From assembly GCA_022495995.1 (NCBI GenBank), contig JAFEMH010002514.1, positions 271,342 through 335,341 on the forward strand: DNA of 64,000 nt, written 5' to 3'. Below the pieces are notes generated by a model. It saw only the letters and a list, made by a program, of their open reading frames with translations, had not been told where the DNA came from and did not search any database. Each line of letters starts with the position of its first letter. Positions within the stretch are counted from its first letter, which is position 1. The DNA is from Adenophora triphylla var. japonica (taxonomy: Eukaryota > Streptophyta > Magnoliopsida > Asterales > Campanulaceae). A program made the position numbers and the translations under genes. Below are positions 19,983 through 28,340 of the stretch, piece by piece.

Positions 19983-20943
19983 CTTCTCTTCCCGTAAGAG
20001 AAGTAATCTCGGGTTAAAACGGCGTTCCGGTCGCGTTTCTTTACTTTTCTGTCATTTACAATTCCGGATTGTTTGATCCGTTGAACGTCATTTACTTTAC
20101 GCAACTTTATAGTCCGAACCGTTTGGTTCGTGATAGTCATTTAACGGTCCGGATCGTTTGATCCGTTGAATGCTATTTACTTAACGCATCTTTAAAATCC
20201 GGGTCGTTTGATTCCGTTGATACCGCACTTTAGATACTGTCATTTACAAGTCTGAGTCATTTGGCTCGTGATAGTATTTACTTATCAAAGTCCGAGTCGC
20301 AAAAATGATTCGTTGATCGCATATCATTTAATGCTTTTTTCCTGTAAAATCGCTAACAATGTAATGCCCGGTTCAAAACCGGAGTTCGACATTCGAACTC
20401 TCTTTCAAAACGCGCAAAATGACGTTTGGCATCCAAACGATCTTCTTTAAACTCAAAACCCGACATTTGACATTCAAATCTCATTTAATGCTTTTTTCCC
20501 GTAAAATCGCTAACAATGAAATGCCCGGTTCAAAACCGGAGTTCGACATTCGAACTCTCTTTCAAAACGCGCAAGATGACGTTTGGCATCCAAACGATCA
20601 TCTTCAAACTCAAAATCCGACGTTTGACATTCAACCGCTCCTTTCTTAAAAGTCAACATTTGACACTTAAGTTAACAGTTCAAAATCATCACTCGCACCA
20701 CTTTTTCCTAAAAAAACTCCAAAACCGACGTTTGTCATTCAAACGCTCGCTTTTTCTAAAAGGAATCACAAAATCAACGTTTGACATTCAAACCAAGATT
20801 AAGCTTGTCATTCAAGCCCCCATTTTCAAAATGCAAACCCACACACACACACACATGCACACATTTTCGAGAAAGGTAGAAAGACTCGTCATACGGTCGT
20901 TTCGGGTGATCTCAAAATACTCTTCCCGAAACGTATCGTGACC
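19983..20943 (+). other. Array of short hairpins in the transcribed part of LTR B
   Basis: Successive perfect or nearly perfect inverted repeats with 4-5-base loops: CTTCTCTT/AAGAGAAG (19983/19996), CGAACC/GGTTCG (20115/20125), CGGATC/GATCCG (20150/20160), GAGTTCG/CGAACTC (20382/20394), CGTTTG/CAAACG (20423/20434), and CGTTTCGGG/CCCGAAACG (20898/20935, longer loop). Arms differ from hairpin to hairpin but remain complementary. The homologous stretch of LTR C keeps the hairpins with compensatory changes. Confidence 0.7.
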
Positions 20944-21252
20944 TCCGAACCTAACAATCTCTGGTACTAAAAAAGCCTTTTCCTCATTTTCGCTACCAAT
21001 AAAAACGACACCCCGTTTCAAAGCCTTTTCCTCGTTTTCGCTACCAATAAAAACGACACCCCGTTTCAAAGCCTTTTCCTAAGTTTTTGCTACCAATAAA
21101 AACGACACCCTTTTTCACTAAGCCATTTTTCAACGTTTGGGCTCAAAATACAAAACCGCGTGGCGACTCCTCTCCTTCCCGAAAGAGAGGTCTCAAACAC
21201 CAATCCGCGAAAGACAACCGCGTTCGCCGCGAGCGAATCCCGGGTAATTTCA

Positions 21253-23290
21253 CATAGGGGGCACACCTGGGCCATGCTGCCAGAAGACCCTCTCCCCCAA
21301 ATACATGACATTACAAGTCAAGCCCCACAACATCTTCCTCTTCTGTGTCACCACGGGACCGCCCTCAAGCTCTTCGCCGCCATACCGAGCCCAGGGGTAC
21401 AGCTCAAACTCCGCCGGGGTATCTCTCTCCAAGAACTCCTATACATCCCGATATGTGATAGTGAGCTTCCCCCTGACCGTCCTCCTCCTCCTCAAAGGAC
21501 GGGCACAGCCAAGCATAGCAGGATAGGCCCCCATGGCCTCAGCATCCCGATCCCACGAAAAACACCGGAAGATCTCATAAAACCACACCTGCAACAAAAG
21601 CAGATAAGGCTCAGGGCAAAAGAAGACGGAGAAATGACAAACTGCTAAATCACAAACCGCAAGAAACTTATACCTCCAACGCAAAATTGAAGCATCCCAG
21701 GGAACTGGCCACACCTCGGGTAAACATGTCCAAGGAAAAATAGAGCTCCGCCAAGCCTGCCTCGCCCCAAGCAATCTCACCAACTCTCCCCAAGTCCACC
21801 AAGCTCTCCAATAGAGGAAAAGGAGCAAAGGAAGAGTGATTCGAGAACAAAGTATCGGAAAGAGCAAACCCCAAGAAAGAGCACGCCAGCTGCTCAGCCG
21901 TCAACAAGCCGGTGCCCCGGCGATAGGCCCCAATGTTGGCCGTAATCTGCGCCTCTACATCGCCATACAGCATGCCCATGCCCCTACGAGGAGAAGGTGC
22001 AAAGCCCAGCAGCTCCGCCAGCGTCCCATCGGACATCCTGGCCCGCCATCTCACTGGCCCTCCTTTGAAGGAAAGCCCAGTAATCGCCGCAAAGTCGGTG
22101 GGAGTCACCGTCACCTCTCCCCAGCTCAGATGGAAGGTATGCATGGTGTCCCACCAATACTCGGACAAAGCCAAGAAGATGCTCTTGTTCTTCCTTGTCT
22201 CCGCAATCCGGCAAGATTCTCAACGAATGCGCCCAAACCAGAAGCAAAGACCAGCGTCTTAGGACTCGGTCTACCCTCCCTGGAGATATCCGGCAAATGC
22301 TGCCACAGCTCAACTACAGCCTCGAGCGACCCCCGAGACTTCATCTTCTTTGCCTTTCCGGACAAAGGCCCCTCATCCTGCAGGTAAACACAGCAAAATT
22401 ACATCAATCACAGTACTTAATGCAAAATATCAAGAGGAAACGACAGCATAAAAAGTCCGTCCCAACACGGCAAAGCATAAAAAGTCCGTCCCAACACAGC
22501 AAAGCATAAAAGTCCGTCCCAACACGGAAAAACGAAAACCGTCACAAAAAAACGACACACATTGCACATAATTTTCGCCACATAGTCCGTCACAAAACAC
22601 GGCACACACTATACAAATTTTCTCAAAAGAGAGATTAGTCCCTACACGACACATTTTCAAAAAAAAAAACCGTCACCAAACAGGGCGCACATTCCCACGG
22701 AGTCCGTCACAAAAACACGGCACACACTACTTGACGCATTTTCAAAAAGTCCGTCCCTACACGGCACACACTTTCAGACAAAACCCGTCGTAAAACACGG
22801 CACACGTCACACTTTTTAACACAAAGTCCGTCCCTACACGGCAATTTCTCCATAATGTACACATGAAAATAGCATAAAGGTACAAATCACTAAAGCATAC
22901 ATTTCAAAGAGAGGCACTTTATTTTCACAAATAAGAGCTAATCTCCACATTTTTGCACAAAAAACACATACCCACAATTCTTAATGCTCAATTTCAACAA
23001 TTCATCACGAATTTCACAAAAAGAGCATGGCAAAAATAAAAGCCCCAAATATGCGAAAAACTAAAACCTAGTTCTAGCATACAACAATTCGAATAAGAAT
23101 CAAGACGAAATTGATTTCTTACCTCCTCGGCGGTCCTATCTCGCAAGTTGTGCACCTCCGGATCCGGATACAACACATCCGGATTCCTCGTCGAAGGCAC
23201 AAAGGAAGTACAATTCCTTTGAAGGTCTGATCTCCGCTCAATAGTCTCTTGACCCCTTTGACGATGACCTCTTCTGACTCTTTCCGCCAT
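21253..23290 (-). pseudogene. Antisense plant-mobile-domain gene of element G with introns (5' part, cut by element B)
   Basis: Exon 1: ATG 23290 to 23123, 168 bases ('MAERVRRGHRQRGQE'), donor GAG/GTAAG. Exon 2: acceptor CTGCAG/GATGAG at 22377, to 21674, donor GAG/GTATAAG; it encodes 'KKMKSRGSLEAVVELWQHLP', then 'WWDTMHTFHLSWGEVTVTP' and 'DFAAITGLSFKGGPVRW', the plant-mobile-domain signature. Exon 3: acceptor TTGCAG/GTG at 21588 ('VWFYEIFRCFSWD'), up to 'MYLGERVFWQHGPG' and the junction at 21253. A one-base deletion near 22208 and a TAG near 21438 disable it. Element K has the same exon 1 length. Plant-mobile-domain proteins occur both as host silencing factors (MAIN/MAIL1) and in transposons; which role applies here is unknown. 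Confidence 0.8.
22400..22860 (-). repeat. Minisatellite filling intron 1 of element G's antisense gene
   Basis: About 28-40-base units built on AAAGTCCGTC ... ACACGGC (plus spelling), many copies, lying wholly within the intron between 22378 and 23122. Each unit has a CCGT/ACGG dyad. The equivalent intron in element K holds a different but analogous repeat. Confidence 0.75.
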
Positions 23291-23455
23291 AACGAGCAAT
23301 TCAAGCAAATGCGGAAGGATTACTTAGGAAATTTTGGCCAAATACCAATTTTTTCTCTCCCTCTCTCTTTGTTTCTCACGACTGGAAATGGGAACAATGG
23401 AGGATGCTTCGTTGCTGGAAGCTGATCAAAACCTGGGAAATTAAAATCCCACGAT

Positions 23456-23545
23456 GGTCCGTACGGACCTCTTTGTAAACAAAGATGATCCGTACGGACC
23501 ACTTTGCATAATATGGCAAGTTTACTCTTTTGCCCTTATAATCTT
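23456..23545 (-). promoter_or_regulatory. Probable promoter region of element G's antisense gene: two palindromes
   Basis: Perfect palindrome GGTCCGTACGGACC at 23456-23469 and GATCCGTACGGACC at 23487-23500, with a CTTTGT/ACAAAG dyad between them. They lie 166-210 bases upstream of the ATG at 23290. A TATA-like GATTATAAGG on the minus strand is at about 23545, upstream of both. Element K has the same spacing. The palindromes match those in the LTR promoters. Confidence 0.6.
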
Positions 23546-23879
23546 TGCCCCTGGCTGTCCAAAGGCATTTTCAGCAGATTCAATGCAGTTTGGTCCTTAA
23601 CCCAACAAAACAAAAATCGGCTTTCATCCTAAGTCCGGATCTCACCCACTAAACGGTAAAACAAACAGAAAAGGCGCAAACGCCCCCGAACACAAATCCC
23701 AAGGCACAAAACGCCTCCAAAACACAAAACGGTAAACTAAACACCGGCCATCAAAGTAAGCCCGAAATCCCCTCCTCAGCGGACAAAACTCAAACGGGAA
23801 CTCTTGAAAGCCCATACAAGACTACGCGTCCCCAGCAAATGAACACCGGCAGTCATCATAAGTCCAACCTTTCCCCAAC

Positions 23880-24180
23880 GGACAAAACACGAGGCAATCA
23901 CGCCTCTCAAAATAAAAACACGAGGCAATCAAGCCTCTCACAGTCAGAGGACAAGTCACGTCCTCACGCACGACACAACCTTATAGTCATAGGACAAGCC
24001 ACGTCCTCACGCACGACACAACCTCAGTCAGAGGACAAGTCACGTCCTCACGCATGACACAACCTCAGTCAGAGGACAAGTCACGTCCTCACGCACGACA
24101 CAACCTCTCAGTCAGAGGACAAGTCACGTCCTCACGCACGACACAACCTCAATTAGAGGGCATAACACGTCCTCATCATT
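23880..24180. repeat. Minisatellite, roughly 42-base units
   Basis: Six or so copies of CAGTCAGAGGACAAGTCACG plus TCCTCACGCACGACACAAC. Each carries an AGGAC/GTCCT inverted repeat with a 7-base loop. The stretch 23501-23880 upstream is low-complexity spacer without a gene. Confidence 0.8.
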
Positions 24181-24560
24181 ATCCGCAGCCCGAAAGGCTT
24201 TAAATCCCTCGGTCCGGGAGACCGCATAAATCAGCCAAATCAATATCCGCAGCCCGGAAGGCTTTAAATTACTCGGTCCAGGAGACCGTATAAATCAGTT
24301 GAATCACTATCCGCAGCCCGGAAGGCTCTAAACCACTCGGTCCGAGAGACCGCATAAATCAGCCAAATCACTATCCGCAGCCCGCAAGGCTCTAAACCAC
24401 TCGGTCCAGGAGACCGCATAAATCAGCCAAATCACTATCCGAAGCCCGGAAGGCTTTAAACCACTCGGTCCGGAAGACCGTATAATTCTCCCAAATCATT
24501 ATCTCCAGCCCGAAAGGCTTTAAATTACCCAGTTTTGAAAACCGTAAAATTTCCATTTCA
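24181..24560. repeat. Minisatellite, 64-base units with two dyads each (element G)
   Basis: Six copies. Each has AGCC-CGGAA-GGCT then GGTC-CGGGA-GACC followed by GCATAAATC. The same 64-base family is present in element H (27240-27620). Confidence 0.85.
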
Positions 24561-24589
24561 GGACACCACCACGTCCTCACAGTCGACCT

Positions 24590-25195
24590 CAGCGGTCACA
24601 TCACCTCAGGGCACCACCACGCCTGCGTACACTCACAATTTCACGAAGTCGGAACTACGATCAGGCTTGATTCTCGCTAGGGATACGTAGGAATCCTATC
24701 ACAGGGTCCAGCCAACCGACCTATACAGTCTCACAGGACACCACCACGTCCTTACAATCGACCTATACGATCACACAGGATGCCACCACGTCCTCACAAT
24801 CGACCTATACGATCACACAGGACGCCACCACGTCCTCACAACCGACCTATACGGTCACACAGGATGCCACCACATCCTCACAACCGACCTATACGGTCAC
24901 ACAGGATGCCACCACATCCTCACAACCGACCTAAATAGTCACCCACAGGACACTGACACATCCACACACAGAGTCTCAGTTAGGGGACTTCACACGTCCT
25001 CGCTCACGACAACACTCACCCCACACACGAACTACGATCAGCTTAATTCCCGCTAGGGATACGTAGGAATCCTATCACAGGTTCCAGCCAAATGACCTAA
25101 ACGGTCACACAACAGGACACTGCCACGTCCTCACGAGCCGATCTAAATGGTCACAACAGCAGGACACAACACATTCTCTCCCCGCACGCGATCCA
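24590..25195. repeat. Minisatellite of roughly 42-base units with two embedded conserved blocks
   Basis: Units of the form ACAGGACGCCACCACGTCCT then CACAACCGACCTATACGGTC. Each has an AGGAC/GTCCT dyad. The conserved block GAACTACGATC ... GGATACGTAGGAATCC occurs at 24652-24695 and again at 25029-25072, so it is duplicated within this element. Confidence 0.8.
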
Positions 25196-25214
25196 GATCA
25201 GGACCCTTATCTTA

Positions 25215-25259
25215 TCGACGACCCCACTTCTTCCGTAAGTGACGTCGTCGAGGGGCTTC
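25215..25259 (+). promoter_or_regulatory. Hairpin and polypurine tract before the LTR of element G
   Basis: TCGACGAC (25215-25222) pairs with GTCGTCGA (25244-25251), inner stem CACTT/AAGTG, then GAGGGG and CTTC before the LTR. Compared with element B, one base pair differs on both sides (G-C here, A-T there). Confidence 0.75.
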
Positions 25260-26537
25260 TGTAAGTACCCCAATCTGGATCACTCTCTTCCGAACGCACG
25301 AGAAACACCGCAGACTCACACAAACGCAGTCTCGAACACCATAGCCCTCTAAAACCCAAAAAACTACCAACCAAACCAAGGGGGGTCTTTCTGGGATAAA
25401 AAAGCACAAAAGGACTTTTTAGGAATTTCGGAAAATTTGGAAAAGCATGGAAGGTCTGTACGAACCTCTTTGCACCAGACATAATTATTACGAAATCCTC
25501 TTAAGGTCCACATTATTTCCTCAAATCTGGGAAAACTAAATTTTTGGTTTTCATGGAAGGTCCGTACGGACCTTCTTGTACGTTTTCCAAAACTATAAAT
25601 AGAGGGCTCCCCCTCCCTCATTTGACACACATCCCTCTTCTCCTCTCTCTCCCTAAGCCTTCAGACTCCCCTTATAAGACCATTTGGGGCACTTCCGGTC
25701 CCTTTCGGTTCCTTCTGGGGCCTTCCGAGCTCCCTTGCGGTGTTCCGAAGCCCTGCCGAGCACTACCGAGCGCTCCCGAGATGCTCCCGCGCTGCCCCAA
25801 GGAACTCTCGAGGTATTGTGAGGCCCCTCGTGGTACTCCGAAGCCTTGGATGGTCTATTCCGAGGCATCCCGGCCTTTTTCGAACCAAACCGACGATCCC
25901 GACGCACGTCGAAACTCTGCCCGAACGCAACCGACGATCCCGACGCACAATGAACCTCTGCCTTAATCCAGTCAACGATCCCTGTGAACCCAATGCACGC
26001 CAAAACTCTGCCCGAGTACACACCTGACAATCCCGAGGCACGCCGAAGCTCTGTTCGCAGACAATCGGCACATCCCGAAGCGATCCCGGTCCATCCCGGA
26101 ACACTATTCTATCCTCAAACACTATTCCCCAGCGGAAGACAAACACGAACCAACATTCGTAAGGCTTCCTTCCTACACTATTTCAATACATTTCAATATG
26201 TAGTGTACAATGTAGACATCCGATACAACATGCATTTTTAAAAGCACATACACACACACACACAACATTTAAAGAAAGAAAGGGTACCGAAAGACTCGTT
26301 TTTACGAGGCGACTCGGGTGAGCTCTAATATTCTAATATTCTCTTCTCGAGGAGTAACCTGACCTCCGAACTCAAAAATCTCATCACACAACAACAGTTT
26401 TTAAATTGATGCCTTTTCTCAATGTTTGGGTCTAAATCAAAACGGCGTGGCGACTCTACAAGCAAAACACAGCGAGACACCTCCCGACAATGCGAGATGC
26501 CGGGGCTCTGCGCGCGATCTAGATTCGGGTAATTTCA
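25260..26537 (+). repeat. 3' LTR of element G
   Basis: 1278 bases, TGTAAGTACCCCAATCTGG ... GGGTAATTTCA. Contains promoter palindromes and TATA (25453-25601), a region rich in CCCGA/CCTCG words (25680-26110), a (CA)n tract at 26247, and a primer-binding-site core copy TGGCGACTC at 26448-26456. A 140-codon open frame within (25544-25966) is not a credible gene. Confidence 0.87.
25453..25601 (+). promoter_or_regulatory. LTR-G promoter: palindrome pair and TATA
   Basis: GGTCTGTACGAACC (25453-25466, imperfect, followed by CTTTGCA), GGTCCGTACGGACC (25559-25572, perfect), TATA CTATAAATA (25593-25601). Confidence 0.72.
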
Positions 26538-26589
26538 CTTATGTCTTTAAATATTTCCTCTGTTACCTCGTAGTGAGATACGTCCCCCT

Positions 26590-26950
26590 GTCTCCCTGAT
26601 AGATATCTCATATTTTTTAGTATGATTACCATTCTTTTGGTAAGATTGGCTATCCTTCACGTAGGGTAGATATCTTTTAGAAAGATTACCCACCTTTTCG
26701 TAAGATTAGCATATCTTTTAGTAAGATTACCCATCTTTTAGTAAGATTAGCCATCTTTTAGTAAGATTACCAATCTTTTCGTAAGATTAGCCATCTCTCA
26801 ACTTAGGGTAGACACCCCCAAACAGTCTCACTTAGGTCCAGACGCCATAAAATAGACTCAACATAGGGTAGACACCCTCAAACAGTCTCATATAGGGTAG
26901 ACACCACCAAACAGTCTCACTTAGGGTGTAGACACCTTCAAAGAAACTCA
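26590..26950. repeat. Minisatellites of about 20 and 30 bases (element H)
   Basis: About ten copies of a CTTTTAGTAAGATTACCCAT unit (26600-26800), then a roughly 30-base TTAGGGTAGACACCNCCAAA unit (26800-26950). The stretch 26950-27240 is related spacer containing GGCCATCAATGTAAG-type words and no gene. Confidence 0.8.
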
Positions 26951-27239
26951 ACTTAGATACTCCTCGCCTTTCCCGGACGTCATCGTAAGTCCGGATCTCT
27001 CCCACTAAACGGCAAAACAAACCCCAAGGCCCAAATGCCTTCAAAATGCAAAACATAAAAGTCAAAATGGCCATCAATGTAAGACCGTATGGAAATACAT
27101 ATCCCTAGCACCGGCCATCATCGTAAGCTCAAACCTGGCCCACTAAATGCAAAATAAACATAAAACGCACAAAACGCCTTCAAACACGAATCCCAAGGCA
27201 CAAACGCCTCCACACTCACAGTTTCACCATCACCAGCAT

Positions 27240-27620
27240 GATCCGTAGCCCGAAAGGCTTTAAATTACCCGATCCGGAAGACCGCAAAAACCTTCCAAAT
27301 CACTATCTGTAGCCCGAAAGGCTTTAAATTACCTGGCCCAGAAGACTGTATAAATCTCCCAAATTATTATCCGTAGCCCGGAAGGCTTTAAACTACCTGG
27401 TCCGAAAGACCGCATAAATTACCCAAATCATTATCCGTAGCCCGGAATGCTTTAAATTACCCGGTCCAGAAGACCGTATAAATCTCCCAAATCATTATCC
27501 GTAGCCCGAAAGGCTTTAAATTACCCGGTTCGGAAGACCGTATAAATCTCCCAAATCATTATCCGTAGCTCGAAAGGCTTTAAATTACCCGGTCCGGAAG
27601 ACCATATATATTTCCAAAGC
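27240..27620. repeat. Minisatellite, 64-base units with two dyads each (element H)
   Basis: Six copies with AGCC-CGAAA-GGCT and GGTC-CGGAA-GACC followed by GTATAAATC. Same family as 24181-24560 but separately homogenised: GTATAAATCTCCC here, GCATAAATCAGCC there. Confidence 0.85.
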
Positions 27621-27659
27621 ATCGTCCTCATAACAACACAACCAGAGGACATAACACGT

Positions 27660-28075
27660 CCTCCTATACCACAACCCATCTTTTCATGAGATTACCCATC
27701 TTTTAGTGAGATTATCCATCTTTTCGTGAGATTACCCATCTTTTCGTGAGATTACCCATCTTTTCGTGAGTTACCCATCTTTTCGTGAGATTACCCATCT
27801 TTTAGTGATATTACCCATCTTTTAGTAAGATTACCCATCTTTTCGTGAGATTACCCATCTTTTAGTGAGATTACCCATATTTTAGTGAGATTACCCATCC
27901 TTTCGTGAGATTACCCATCTTTTCGTGAGATTACCCATCTTTTAGTGAGATTACCCATATTTTCGTGAGATTACCCATCTTTTAGTGAGATTACCCATCT
28001 ATTTGTGAAATTACCCACCTTTTCGGGAGATTACCCACCTTTTCCGGAGATTACCCATCTTTACGTAAGATCACC
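27660..28075. repeat. 20-base minisatellite array
   Basis: About 20 tandem copies of TTTTCGTGAGATTACCCATC with single-base variants (TTTTAGTGAG) and one 19-base unit. There are no unique spacers, so it is not a CRISPR-like array. Confidence 0.9.
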
Positions 28076-28082
28076 TCACACG

Positions 28083-28340
28083 CGAACTACAATCAGGCTT
28101 GATTCCCACTTGGGGTACGTAGAAATCCTATTAAAGGGTCCAGCCAACCAACCTTAACGGTCACCTTAGGACACCACCACGTCCTCACAGATGTTAGCAG
28201 TCACATCACAACAGAACACCACCACGTCCTCACGAACCGACCTACATGGTCACATCCTCTTCTAGCACGCGATCCAGATCAGGACCCTTATCTTATTGAC
28301 GACCCCACTTCCTCCGTAAGTGACATCGTTGAGGGGATTC
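28083..28340 (+). promoter_or_regulatory. Conserved block, hairpin and polypurine tract before the LTR of element H
   Basis: Conserved block GAACTACAATC ... GGGTACGTAGAAATCC from 28083 (two changes from consensus). Hairpin TTGACGAC (28296-28303)/ATCGTTGA (28325-28332) is held by G-T pairs with one mismatch, then GAGGGG and ATTC. Confidence 0.65.

Larger units (their letters stand above)
12166..21252 (+). mobile_element. Element B: Tat-type element, right part (integrase to 3' LTR)
   Basis: Plus-strand element opened by the insertion of element A at 12165/12166. Visible are the integrase C-terminal half, the conserved block, an antisense DUF7745-like gene, the C-terminal exons of an antisense plant-mobile-domain gene, minisatellites, a second conserved block, a hairpin, the polypurine tract and a 3.3-kb LTR. 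The rest should lie left of the window beyond element A. Its LTR ends at 21252 inside an exon of element G's antisense gene. Confidence 0.85.
17943..21252 (+). repeat. 3' LTR of element B with triplicated promoter
   Basis: 3310 bases, TGTAAGTACCCAAATCCGG ... GGGTAATTTCA. It is longer than the related LTR of element C (1992 bases) because a roughly 575-base promoter unit is present three times (18246-19968). Downstream is an array of small hairpins (19983-20943), then a (CA)n tract at 20839 and three AAAACGACACCCCGTTTC repeats. A primer-binding-site core copy TGGCGACTCC lies at 21161-21170. The five bases after the LTR are CATAG. Confidence 0.88.
21253..26537 (+). mobile_element. Element G: Tat-type element, right part (antisense gene to 3' LTR)
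   Basis: Starts at the B insertion junction inside exon 3 of the antisense plant-mobile-domain gene. It continues through that gene's 5' end, minisatellites, two conserved blocks, hairpin and polypurine tract to an LTR ending at 26537. Sequence after 26537 belongs to element H; CTTAT is the candidate duplication. Its gag-pol and 5' LTR would lie left of the window. Confidence 0.8.

Noticed and set aside
20268..20941. Open frames with repeated peptides in LTR B
   Set aside because: They reflect the repeated hairpin units; frames differ between LTR B and LTR C.
25544..26030. Open frames of 85-140 codons on both strands in LTR G
   Set aside because: They arise from CCCGA/CCTCG-rich repetitive LTR sequence; no domain and not conserved between LTR G and LTR H.
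27660..28075. CRISPR-like array
   Set aside because: Units are contiguous 20-base tandem repeats without unique spacers, in a plant repeat context.
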